Source of the DNA: Burkholderiales bacterium
GTDB lineage: Bacteria; Pseudomonadota; Gammaproteobacteria; Burkholderiales; Burkholderiaceae
Length of the DNA stretch: 18,095 nucleotides
NCBI GenBank assembly: GCA_947372535.1
Contig: CANBUA010000071.1
Coordinates: forward strand, 1-18,095
Direction of reading: 5' to 3'
Shown: piece by piece, positions 1-6,164 of the stretch
Numbering within the stretch: position 1 is the stretch's first letter
How the letters are laid out: each line of letters starts with the position of its first letter
Notes under the pieces: model-generated
Told to the model about the DNA's origin: nothing
Databases searched by the model: none
Seen by the model: the letters and a program-made list of their open reading frames with translations, nothing else
Position numbers and translations under genes: made by a program

Positions 1-59
1 TGGACAGCCTGATCCACCGCCTGGATGCCACCCTGAACGAAGACGGCCACCTGCTGTAA
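1..59 (+). CDS. C-terminal end of a + strand gene, possibly ZapA (partial)
   Basis: Only the last 18 codons are inside the window, read in frame 3 from base 3 and ending at the TAA at 57-59. The visible tail is DSLIHRLDATLNEDGHLL, a charged amphipathic helix with no diagnostic motif. The gene lies about 85 bases upstream of a 6S RNA candidate on the same strand. In many proteobacteria zapA, which encodes a small coiled-coil protein that bundles FtsZ, directly precedes ssrS, and ZapA ends in a long helix. That makes ZapA the leading guess, but it rests on gene order and helix character rather than on a motif. The reading frame itself is open to the window edge. Confidence 0.45.
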   Translation, partial: DSLIHRLDATLNEDGHLL

Positions 60-117
60 GCCTCGGATTGCGATCTGTCAACTAAACCCGCATGGGGCAC
101 ACAGCTTGGGGTTTACG

Positions 118-139
118 GCGCCATTGGCAGGCCTACAAT
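118..139 (+). promoter_or_regulatory. Candidate sigma70 promoter of the 6S RNA
   Basis: A TACAAT -10 element lies at 134-139 (5 of 6 to TATAAT). A TTTACG -35-like element lies 16 bases upstream. The predicted start, 6 to 8 bases after the -10, is about 145-147, exactly where the 5' arm of the proposed 6S terminal stem begins. That agreement is the main support. Confidence 0.5.
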
Positions 140-145
140 GAACTC

Positions 146-326
146 GTTCGTTGCGGTTTGGAAACCTTATTTCCTGGTACCGATGCTCTTAGAGCCAGGG
201 CTTGGAACATCGTTGAGCTGGTGTGATCGTCTCGCGTTAGATGAACCCGAAGTTCTCCTGACCTCGCCCACCTGAATCCCCGGGTTCAGGACTGCGGTGA
301 CTGGACTGCAGCGAACACCTTGAATA
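146..326 (+). ncRNA. ssrS: 6S RNA (SsrS) candidate
   Basis: 6S RNA mimics an open promoter and sequesters sigma70 RNA polymerase in stationary phase. Three things support the call. First, a closing stem forms between GUUCGUUGC (146-154) and GCAGCGAAC (308-316), with one G-U pair, and continues inward with wobble pairs. Second, the 3' half has a hairpin CCTGAATCCC / CGGGTTCAGG at 271-290, preceded by CA, which matches the conserved 3' hairpin of E. coli 6S (CACCTTGAACC and its complement) in sequence and position. Third, the length is about 180 nt, a promoter points into it, and a terminator follows. No good open reading frame fills the stretch. I identified it by memory of the E. coli RNA, not by a covariance model, so the exact ends are approximate. 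Confidence 0.75.
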
Positions 327-328
327 CC

Positions 329-358
329 AAAAAGCAGACCCGGTGGTCTGCTTTTTTT
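329..358. terminator. Bidirectional intrinsic terminator between 6S RNA and the GGDEF gene
   Basis: A perfect 7-bp stem GCAGACC (334-340) / GGTCTGC (345-351) closes a CGGT loop. It is flanked by five A residues on the left (329-333) and seven T residues on the right (352-358). It therefore works as a U-tract terminator in both directions: for the 6S transcript on the + strand and for the GGDEF gene that ends at 403 on the - strand. Confidence 0.9.
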
Positions 359-402
359 CTTGGCTCAAGCACGTCAAGGCACTTGACGTGCAGGTGTCCG
401 CC

Positions 403-1407
403 TCAGCCTCCCGGCACAAACTGAATGCTGGCCAGCGTGATGCGGTTGCCACCCTTCTCACGCGAGTGAGCCATGGCCCGATCGGCACTGCGCATCAACT
501 CTTCGACAGAGCCTGCCGTGTGCGGGAAGCTGGCCACGCCCATGCTGACCTTGAACGGGATCTGCTGCCCGTTGTAGGCCACGATGTGCTGGGCGCACTG
601 CTTGCGCAGTTGCTCCATCCGGGCGTGCGCCGTGGCCAGCCCGACGCCAGAGAGCAGGACCACGAAACGGTCGCCCCCCAGGCGGCAGGGGGAGTCCATC
701 GCGCGGGTGTTGGCGCGCAGCAGCCGGCCCAGGGCCTCGACCACGCGCTCGCAGCTGTCGGCGCCGAAGGTCTGGCGGATGTCGTCCATGCCATCGACGG
801 CCACCGAGACGATGGCGAACTCGCGTTGCTCGCGGCTGGAGAGGTCGGCCTCGCGGCGCAGTTGTTCTTCGAAGTGGGCGCGGTGGTAAAGGCCCGAGAC
901 GTTGTCCCGCACCTGGTTGTCCTGCATCTCGCGACGCAGGGATTCGTTGGCCTGCTGCTGCTCTTCGAGCTGTTCCAGCGCCGCCTGAAGCTGCTGTTCG
1001 CGCTTGCGGCGCTCGGAGACATCCTGCCAGCAGCACAACAGGCTGGTGACGGCCTCGTCATCGCTGTGCAAGGCCTGTCGCCAGACCATGTAGTCGCGAC
1101 GTTCACCCTGGCGCTCGATGCGGTGCTCGGCCAGCAGGCCCGAGCCCAAGGCCAGTGCCTGCTGATCGGCGGCCCGCAAGGCCACAGCCTGCGTGGCATC
1201 GAACAACTCGGCGTCGATCGCGCCCAGAGGGTCGCGAGGGGCAGCCATCAGGCTCTGCGCCAACTCATTGACATAGATGTAGCGGCCGCTGGGCAACTCC
1301 TTGATCAGCACGCCCACGCCCAACCGGTCCAGCCCTCGAATCAAGGCATCATCGAGCCTGCCCTCAGTGGGGGTCATCGTCGCAAGAGAATCAGCCATGC
1401 TGTTCAT
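403..1407 (-). CDS. PAS-GGDEF protein with degenerate catalytic site and intact I-site
   Basis: 334 residues, soluble, no membrane segment. An N-terminal PAS-like sensor (about 22-130) is followed by a coiled coil (about 131-166) and a GGDEF domain (about 168-326). GGDEF domains normally make the messenger c-di-GMP. Here the signature is GGDRF (244-248) instead of GG[D/E]EF. The domain start DNVSGLYHRAHF replaces the usual LTGLxNR asparagine with His. Aligning on TFG (213-215) against PleD puts Ala203 at the first metal aspartate and Arg211 at the guanine-binding Asn. The inhibitory-site motif RAMD (235-238) sits five residues before GGDRF, as in RxxD I-sites. The likely role is therefore c-di-GMP binding rather than synthesis, as for other degenerate I-site proteins such as PopA; this is inference. 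The start ATG has no strong ribosome site, and an ATG three codons in (1396-1398) is an alternative. It is transcribed alone and ends at the terminator at 329-358. Confidence 0.88.
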   Translation of the reverse strand: MNSMADSLATMTPTEGRLDDALIRGLDRLGVGVLIKELPSGRYIYVNELAQSLMAAPRDPLGAIDAELFDATQAVALRAADQQALALGSGLLAEHRIERQGERRDYMVWRQALHSDDEAVTSLLCCWQDVSERRKREQQLQAALEQLEEQQQANESLRREMQDNQVRDNVSGLYHRAHFEEQLRREADLSSREQREFAIVSVAVDGMDDIRQTFGADSCERVVEALGRLLRANTRAMDSPCRLGGDRFVVLLSGVGLATAHARMEQLRKQCAQHIVAYNGQQIPFKVSMGVASFPHTAGSVEELMRSADRAMAHSREKGGNRITLASIQFVPGG

Positions 1408-1478
1408 TGATGTCGTTTTTCACTGCCGTGGGGCTTGACCCCCGTTGACCGTATGTTCCCCTAATTTCAGGGATCCGG

Positions 1479-1507
1479 CTGTCCTTCAAACGAGGGATGA
1501 AGGACAG
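1479..1507. promoter_or_regulatory. 9-bp perfect inverted repeat in a divergent promoter region
   Basis: CTGTCCTTC (1479-1487) is repeated inverted as GAAGGACAG (1499-1507) across an 11-base spacer. The gap between the divergent GGDEF and dehydrogenase genes is 144 bases. The repeat lies 72 bases before the GGDEF start and 45 before the dehydrogenase start, where a dimeric repressor site or leader hairpin could act on either gene. No matching regulator is adjacent. Confidence 0.45.
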
Positions 1508-1551
1508 ATTTACGCCACTTTGAACCACTTATCCCAACAAGGCTTCACGCC

Positions 1552-2442
1552 ATGACCACTTTGCCTCGAATCACATTATTAGGCTGCGGTTTGATGGGCC
1601 TGCCCATGGCTCGCCGAATTCTGACAGCCGGTTTCGCCTTGACGGTGTGGAATCGTACCCGAGCCAAGGCCGAAATCCTGGGTGACCATGGCGCCAAAAT
1701 CGCACAGACCCCGGCCGAAGCCGTCGCACAAGCCGACATGGTCATCACCATGCTCGAACACGGTGGCGTGGTCTCCGAGGTGTTGTTCGACCCTGCTTTG
1801 CCTGGCGCCAGCCTGGGGCTCAGGCCCGGCACCCTGGTGATCGACATGAGCTCCATCCTGCCCGAACAGGCGCGCGCGCATGCTCAAAAGCTGCAAACGC
1901 AGGGGGTGGAGCTGCTGGATGCGCCCGTGTCCGGGGGCACGGTAGGGGCCGAAGCAGGCACCCTGGCCATCATGGCGGGCGGGCAGGCGCATGCTTTTGA
2001 GCGCGCCCGCCCCTTGCTGGAAGTGTTGGGGCGGCCGGTTCATGTCGGCCCAACGGGCAGCGGGCAATTGGCCAAGCTGGCCAATCAGATGATCGTGGGC
2101 ATCACCATCGGGGCAGTGGCCGAGGCTTTGCTGATGGCCGAGCGTGGTGGCGCCGACATGGCCAAAGTCCGTGAAGCCCTGCGTGGCGGATTCGCAGAAA
2201 GCCGCATCATGGAGGTTCACGGCCAACGCATGGTCGATGGTGACTTTGCCAAACGCGGCTCGCTGGCGATCCAGCTCAAGGACTTGCGCAATGCCCTGCA
2301 CACCGCAGGCGGACTGGGTTTCGATGCGCCGATCACCCAAGAACTGACGCAGCTTTATGCCCAGGCGCACGAGCATGGCTTCGGCGACCTGGATCAATCA
2401 GCCTTGTTTTGCGAGTTGCAACGCCGTCAAAAACCGGCCTGA
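1552..2442 (+). CDS. NAD(P)-dependent beta-hydroxyacid dehydrogenase (3-hydroxyisobutyrate / tartronate semialdehyde reductase family)
   Basis: 296 residues, the usual length for the family. These cytosolic enzymes reversibly oxidise beta-hydroxyacids, or reduce semialdehydes, using NAD(P). The Rossmann dinucleotide motif is GCGLMGLPMA (11-20). Asn34-Arg35-Thr36 after the second strand suggests NADPH rather than NADH use. The substrate-binding segment DAPVSGG is at 123-129, and the catalytic lysine motif GQLAKLANQ gives Lys175 with Asn178. The helical C-terminal domain has the conserved KDL (243-245) and GDLDQSAL (278-285). The exact substrate cannot be read: tartronate semialdehyde, 3-hydroxyisobutyrate, succinic semialdehyde and glyoxylate are all handled by relatives. 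The gene is monocistronic. Its stop overlaps the convergent gene downstream by 16 bases, so no terminator fits between them. Confidence 0.9.
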   Translation: MTTLPRITLLGCGLMGLPMARRILTAGFALTVWNRTRAKAEILGDHGAKIAQTPAEAVAQADMVITMLEHGGVVSEVLFDPALPGASLGLRPGTLVIDMSSILPEQARAHAQKLQTQGVELLDAPVSGGTVGAEAGTLAIMAGGQAHAFERARPLLEVLGRPVHVGPTGSGQLAKLANQMIVGITIGAVAEALLMAERGGADMAKVREALRGGFAESRIMEVHGQRMVDGDFAKRGSLAIQLKDLRNALHTAGGLGFDAPITQELTQLYAQAHEHGFGDLDQSALFCELQRRQKPA

Positions 2443-3149
2443 CCGGGCCAGACAGTCGATGGCGGCAAGAGGCTGAGGTCTTGTAAAGGCATGCGCAAGG
2501 TGGTCTCTGAAATCATGACCGGCATGTACTCGATGCCCGAGAGCAGGTGAAACTGCGTGCGGCTGAGCACCTCGGCCGCGATGGCTTGGCGCAAGGGCAC
2601 ATCCAGGGTCAAACGCGTTTTCAAGGGCAGGTCCAAGGCCCCAGGTATGGCGGCGATCACCTGAAGGTCGAGGGCAATGGGCAGGTTGGTCTTGAAAGGC
2701 ACGGTCACCTTCACCGGCACTGAAAAGGCCAAGGGCAGCATCACGGTCATTCGGGGCAGCCAGGACACGATGGGCACGTCCATGGTGACCTCGGTCTTGA
2801 CGGGCACCTCGGCGGCATAACTCACTTCGGTGTCGACTGGAACGGTGGTTTCGATGCGTGTCGAACCGCCGATCTCACCCGGCAGTCGAACCGACACCCG
2901 CTGATCGAGTGGCACGACGATGCGCGGCGTGGCCTTGAGCAGCGTGTGCACGGTGGAATGCACATCCGCGCTGGCCAGCAAGCCTGAGGGCAGGCTCAAG
3001 GCCAGGGGCTGGTCGTGAACCTGAATGGCAGTGAGCCAATGGCCACGGAACCACCACACGCCCGCCAGCACGGCCGCGACCCAACAGGCTGCCGCCAGCA
3101 CGACGGTGATCACCATCTGGCCTCGGGTCACCCCACTGGTTGTCGTCAC
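2427..3149 (-). CDS. Single-pass membrane protein with VP-rich strand repeats, second of a paralogous pair
   Basis: 240 residues, function unknown. A short basic N-terminus precedes one transmembrane helix (about 12-34). The remaining 200 or so residues are probably periplasmic. They are built from short alternating hydrophobic strands separated by VP or LP turns, such as RIETTVPVDTEV, AEVPVKTEV, FSVPVKVTVPF and LDLPLKTRL. There are no cysteines after the membrane segment and no catalytic motif I recognise. It overlaps the preceding gene by 4 bases (3146-3149, ATGA type), so translation is probably coupled. The two proteins share topology and short matches (VHDQ after the helix, LDQ before the first strands, the VP repeats), which suggests an old tandem duplication. 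The regular pattern recalls extended beta scaffolds, but no family assignment is justified. Confidence 0.8.
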   Translation of the reverse strand: MTTTSGVTRGQMVITVVLAAACWVAAVLAGVWWFRGHWLTAIQVHDQPLALSLPSGLLASADVHSTVHTLLKATPRIVVPLDQRVSVRLPGEIGGSTRIETTVPVDTEVSYAAEVPVKTEVTMDVPIVSWLPRMTVMLPLAFSVPVKVTVPFKTNLPIALDLQVIAAIPGALDLPLKTRLTLDVPLRQAIAAEVLSRTQFHLLSGIEYMPVMISETTLRMPLQDLSLLPPSTVWPGQAGF

Positions 3150-3898
3150 GGCTTGACACCGTTGAGGGGTGAGGCCGGACGTGTCATTGCCTCGAAAGCC
3201 ACGGCCTGAAGCGGCAAGGTCACGTCGATGAAGCGCAGGCCGGCCGTCACCTCCTGCTCTGGGAAACGCAGCATGGCGCTGACCGGCGCGGTCACCGGCA
3301 GCTTGAGCGACTCATGGATGGGCACCAAGGTGTCGATCATGGTGTCCACCTTCACCGACAACGGGCCGGCCAGCCGCACCAAGGCGGGAGCCGAGACACT
3401 CACTGGCAATTGTTTGTGGATGGGGATGAGCAGCTTGATCGGCACATCGGCCTTGAGCGGCACCCGGCCCTTGATGGGCACCGTCACCGGAATGCCCAGC
3501 ACGCGGGTCTTGACCTTGGTGTCCAGGTCGATCACTTGATCCACGTGCAGCACGTGGTCCAGCGGCACCTCCAGGTCGATGGGCACCACGGTGTCGATGC
3601 GCACATTGAGTGCCACCGGGTCATCCATGGGGATGCTCAGCGTCTGGCGAATGGGCACCTTCACGCGCAGATTCTGATCCAGGCGCACCTCGACCAAGTT
3701 GCTGACCGCGGCCTTGACGGCCAACTCGGCAGGCAGCATCACCCGCGCCGACTGGTCATGCAATTGCACGCGTGCCGACAGGTTGTGCCAGGCCCACCAG
3801 GCACCCATGCCCGCCAGGGCGGACATCAGCAGCCAGACGATCAAGATCGTGAGCAGCAACGCTGGCCAACTGACTGATTTGGAGGGGCTTGGGGGCAT
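3146..3898 (-). CDS. Single-pass membrane protein with VP-rich strand repeats, first of a paralogous pair
   Basis: 250 residues, function unknown. The N-terminal segment is PPSPSKS followed by a transmembrane helix (about 12-36), then a probably periplasmic domain. That domain is almost entirely repeats of roughly 8 to 12 residues ending in VPI, VPL or IPI: VKVPIRQTLSIPM, TVVPIDLEVPLDH, GIPVTVPIKGRVPLK, KLLIPIHKQLPV and TLVPIHESLKLPV. Aspartate and lysine alternate in the connecting turns. The region just after the helix (QLHDQSARVMLP) matches the same place in the downstream paralogue (QVHDQPLALSLP). A purine-rich GGGGCGG lies just before the start ATG at 3896-3898. It heads a two-gene operon with its paralogue and is divergent from the small cysteine-motif protein. 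Partners or substrates cannot be inferred from the neighbours. Confidence 0.8.
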   Translation of the reverse strand: MPPSPSKSVSWPALLLTILIVWLLMSALAGMGAWWAWHNLSARVQLHDQSARVMLPAELAVKAAVSNLVEVRLDQNLRVKVPIRQTLSIPMDDPVALNVRIDTVVPIDLEVPLDHVLHVDQVIDLDTKVKTRVLGIPVTVPIKGRVPLKADVPIKLLIPIHKQLPVSVSAPALVRLAGPLSVKVDTMIDTLVPIHESLKLPVTAPVSAMLRFPEQEVTAGLRFIDVTLPLQAVAFEAMTRPASPLNGVKP

Positions 3899-3930
3899 AC
3901 CGCCCCACTCTAACGCAGGCAGGCGGCGAC

Positions 3931-3936
3931 TATGAT
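3931..3936 (+). promoter_or_regulatory. Candidate -10 element for the small cysteine-motif gene
   Basis: TATGAT (5 of 6 to TATAAT) lies 32 bases before the start at 3968, inside the 69-base divergent gap. No convincing -35 hexamer is seen at the right distance, so the assignment is weak. Confidence 0.3.
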
Positions 3937-3967
3937 CCGACAGCTTTGACCAAGATCACACTTATCC

Positions 3968-4177
3968 ATGGATTCGCCGCCCATCACGGACCGAGAGTCG
4001 GCCCTGGCCATGTTTGCCCAACTGCAAGCGCTTGCCGCCAAGCAAGGCCTTGCCTTGCGCGCGCCACCGCCCGAGCCCACCAGTTGCTGTGGCCGAGGGT
4101 GCAATGGCTGTGTGTGGGAAGGCTATTACGCCGCCGTGGCGTACTGGCAGGAAGAGGCTTTGCTCATCCTGTCATGA
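3968..4177 (+). CDS. Small oxidoreductase-like (Oxidored-like domain) cysteine protein
   Basis: 69 residues. The C-terminal half has the compact signature PEPTSCCGRGCNGCVWEGY, with cysteines at 40, 41, 45 and 48, followed by an aromatic-rich helix. This matches the Oxidored-like domain found alone in small bacterial proteins and at the N-terminus of some eukaryotic oxidoreductase-like proteins. The domain's biochemical role is not established. The Cys cluster suggests metal or Fe-S binding, which is inference. The first 35 residues form a plain amphipathic helix. The ribosome site before the ATG is weak. The gene stands alone, divergent from the VP-repeat pair. Confidence 0.8.
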   Translation: MDSPPITDRESALAMFAQLQALAAKQGLALRAPPPEPTSCCGRGCNGCVWEGYYAAVAYWQEEALLILS

Positions 4178-4184
4178 GCCCATG

Positions 4185-4221
4185 AAAAAGCGCACGGGGC
4201 TGGTTTCAGCTCACCGTGCGC
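4185..4221 (-). terminator. Intrinsic terminator for the minus-strand lipoprotein transcript
   Basis: GCGCACGG (4190-4197) pairs with CCGTGCGC (4214-4221), and an inner GCTG / CAGC stem at 4199-4210 extends the hairpin. Read on the - strand, the hairpin is followed by TTTTT (complement of 4185-4189). It therefore fits transcription from the lipoprotein gene at 4390-4602, with a 3' untranslated region of about 200 bases. On the + strand no U tract follows. Confidence 0.7.
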
Positions 4222-4389
4222 GTCAATGGTGGTCAGGCTCGAAGTGGGCTGCTCATTTGCAGAGCACCTGGCCCGTCCACCCTCTAGGGGATCACCCTTG
4301 TCCCGGCATTTCCCACAAAGTTGTCCACAAGATCAGGGGATAACTTCAAGAGGTCACGGGAGAAGGGCCATGCGACCCTAGTGACTCAT
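4222..4389. other. Non-coding stretch with DnaA-box-like sequences
   Basis: No credible gene lies here; with the hairpin before it the gap is 212 bases. It contains TTGTCCACA at 4321-4329 (one mismatch to the DnaA box TTATCCACA). TTTCCCACA at 4309-4317 and, on the - strand, TTATCCCCT at 4335-4343 each have two mismatches. The three are crowded into 35 bases, within the predicted 3' untranslated region of the lipoprotein gene. There is no dnaA, dnaN or AT-rich unwinding region nearby, so this is not a chromosomal origin. Confidence 0.3.
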
Positions 4390-4602
4390 TTACTTCTTGT
4401 CGACTTGGTTGCCGATGACGCCACCCACTGCCGCACCACCCAGGGTGCCCGCAGTGCTACCGCCGGTCAGAACGGCACCAGCCGCTGCGCCGATGCCAGC
4501 GCCCACGGCGGTGTTGCGGTCACGGGTGCTCATGCCGGAGCAAGCGCCCAGGCTGAGGGTCAACAAGGCGGCGGAAATGATGGTGGTGGTACGGTTGATC
4601 AT
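4390..4602 (-). CDS. Small glycine-zipper lipoprotein (OsmB-like)
   Basis: 70 residues. A lipoprotein signal peptide ends in the lipobox LGAC, giving lipidated Cys21. The mature part is about 50 residues, including a run of GxxxG-type repeats (VGAGIGAAAGAVLTGG, then LGGAAVGGVIG, about 33-65) typical of glycine-zipper 2TM domains. It ends in charged VDKK. E. coli OsmB has a similar size and layout. Such proteins sit in the cell envelope, and their expression is often tied to osmotic or envelope stress. AGGAG lies 7 bases before the ATG, so the start is secure. It is monocistronic, with its own terminator at 4185-4221. Confidence 0.88.
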   Translation of the reverse strand: MINRTTTIISAALLTLSLGACSGMSTRDRNTAVGAGIGAAAGAVLTGGSTAGTLGGAAVGGVIGNQVDKK

Positions 4603-4688
4603 GGGTAACTCCTGTTATGGACAAAAAACACAATGAAGTCAGTGTGCTTGTCCGATCACCCCTGCGCCATCGGCGTTGTCTGCTTCGG

Positions 4689-4708
4689 CTGTCAGCCTTG
4701 ACTGACAG
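4689..4708 (-). terminator. Hairpin just after the Bcr/CflA gene, possible terminator or attenuator
   Basis: A perfect 7-bp stem CTGTCAG (4689-4695) / CTGACAG (4702-4708) has a 6-base loop and begins 5 bases after the stop of the transporter on the - strand. No T run follows, so it is either a weak or factor-assisted terminator or a regulatory site for the lipoprotein gene downstream. Confidence 0.35.
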
Positions 4709-4712
4709 AGCA

Positions 4713-5897
4713 TCATGCGATTGAACGCCTCAATGTCAGGATGGTGAGCCCCCAGGTGAGTAGTGAGCAGGCCGTGATGCCCAGCACCATGGCCAGGGCC
4801 GAGCCATCCACGAACAGGCCCATGAGCGCCACCACCAAGGCGCCAGTCACCATCTGCAGCGTGCCCAGCAAGGCCGAGGCGGTGCCGGCGATTTCGCCAT
4901 GGTTGTCCAGGGCCAGCACGGAAGTGGTCGGAATGATGAGCCCCAGGAAGCCGTAGCCAATGAAAAGCAGCCCGGCCAGCACATCCAGGCGCCGCACGCC
5001 CATGAGGAACAAGGCCGCCAACACCAGCATGGGCAACACATAACCGATGGCCGCCACCTTGACCACGCCATGCAGGCCGAAACGTTTGGTGAGCCAGCCC
5101 GTCAGCTGCGCCGTGCCGATGAAGGCCACCGCATTGATCGAGAAGAAAAAGCTGTAGACCGTGGGCGTGAGGCCATAACCTTGGATCAGCACAAAGGATG
5201 AGTTGGCCAGGTAGACGAAGAAGCTGGCCATGCCAAAGCCACCGATGAAGGTCAGGCCCAGAAAATGCCGGTCCTTGAGCAAGGTGAGGTAGCCCGACCA
5301 GGCGCTGCCCAAGTTGCTGCCAAGGCGGGCAGCCGGTGGCCGCGTTTCAGGCAAAGTGGTGGCTGCCAGCACCAAACCGAGTAAGGCGATCACGGTCACG
5401 GCCCAGAACACGGCACGCCAGTCGGCCAGCTCGATGGCAATGCTGCCGGCCAGGGGCGCCAGCACGGGGGATACGCTGAAGACCAGCATCAGCAGCGACA
5501 TCAGGCGGGCCGCGTCGGTGCCGGTGTGCAAGTCACGCACGATGGCGCGCGGGATCACCATGGTCGCGCAGGCGCCAATGCCCTGGATGAATCGCCAGAT
5601 GGTCAAGGTGTGGATGTCTTGCGCCAGGCCACAGGCCACGCTGGTGACGGCGAACAGCACCAGCCCCACATACAAAGGCAGCTTGCGGCCCACCATGTCG
5701 GACCAGGGACCGTAGATCAACTGGCACAGACCCAGCGACATGAAGAAGGCCATCAGGCTCCACTGGACCGCGCCAGTGTCGGCGTGCAGGCTCTGGCCGA
5801 TGGCGGGCAGGGCCGGCAGGTACATGTCGATCGCGAAGGGGCCGATGGCAGTCAGCAGGCCAAGGACCAAGGCCGTGCGGAAGAAGCTGGAGGTCAT
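4713..5897 (-). CDS. Bcr/CflA family drug:H+ antiporter (MFS)
   Basis: 394 residues from the chosen start, the normal size for this 12-helix major facilitator family. Members export drugs such as bicyclomycin, chloramphenicol and sulfonamides, or small metabolites, using the proton gradient. The N-terminus ALVLGLLTAIGPFAIDMYLP is the characteristic first helix, with the conserved Asp. MFS motif A appears as YGPWSDMVGRK after helix 2. Arg in RFIQGIGACATMVIPRAI matches helix 4, and SPVLAPLAGS matches the antiporter motif C region in helix 5. The open frame runs 17 codons further upstream, to an ATG at 5946-5948. I prefer 5895-5897 because family members begin just before this helix, although neither start has a strong ribosome site. 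The substrate cannot be inferred. Confidence 0.88.
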   Translation of the reverse strand: MTSSFFRTALVLGLLTAIGPFAIDMYLPALPAIGQSLHADTGAVQWSLMAFFMSLGLCQLIYGPWSDMVGRKLPLYVGLVLFAVTSVACGLAQDIHTLTIWRFIQGIGACATMVIPRAIVRDLHTGTDAARLMSLLMLVFSVSPVLAPLAGSIAIELADWRAVFWAVTVIALLGLVLAATTLPETRPPAARLGSNLGSAWSGYLTLLKDRHFLGLTFIGGFGMASFFVYLANSSFVLIQGYGLTPTVYSFFFSINAVAFIGTAQLTGWLTKRFGLHGVVKVAAIGYVLPMLVLAALFLMGVRRLDVLAGLLFIGYGFLGLIIPTTSVLALDNHGEIAGTASALLGTLQMVTGALVVALMGLFVDGSALAMVLGITACSLLTWGLTILTLRRSIA

Positions 5898-6020
5898 GGG
5901 GACAATCGAGGCAGGGGCGTCTGGAGGCCAACGCGGAGGCGACATCATGCCTTGCCTGAGCGGGCGTCTGGACGACAGGGTTGCTCGCCGAGCCGGAGCA
6001 ACTTGTTGCCATGGGTTGCA

Positions 6021-6110
6021 TGGCGGAGACGGTGAGATTCGAACTCACGGAGGGCGCAAACCCTCGGCGGTTTTCAAGACCGCTGCCTTAAACCACTCGG
6101 CCACGTCTCC
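6021..6110 (-). tRNA. tRNA-Ser (anticodon UGA)
   Basis: 90 bases on the - strand including an encoded CCA (complement of TGG at 6021-6023). The acceptor stem is GGAGACG / CGTCTCC. The D arm begins GGCCGAGTGG. The anticodon loop CTTGAAA reads UGA (complement of 6074-6076). A long variable arm (CGAGGGTTTGCGCCCTCC region) identifies a class II serine tRNA. The T arm has GTTCGAATC. It starts 54 bases after the apaH stop on the same strand and could share that transcript. No clear promoter of its own is visible. Confidence 0.97.
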
Positions 6111-6164
6111 AATTCGTCAAGGGCGCCATTGTAGGGCAACCGCGAGCCTGTTCGGACGCTTCCT

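Noticed and set aside
60..145. Small coding gene or riboswitch before the 6S RNA
   Set aside because: No open frame with a ribosome site, and no riboswitch core I recognise; it holds the promoter and otherwise nothing clear.
343..1410. Long + strand open frame (355 codons) opposite the GGDEF gene
   Set aside because: It is a mirror frame of a GC-rich gene. It starts inside the terminator hairpin and has no domain character, while the - strand frame has PAS and GGDEF motifs.
4309..4343. Chromosomal replication origin
   Set aside because: DnaA-like boxes are few and imperfect. There is no AT-rich unwinding region, and dnaA, dnaN, gidA and parAB are absent.
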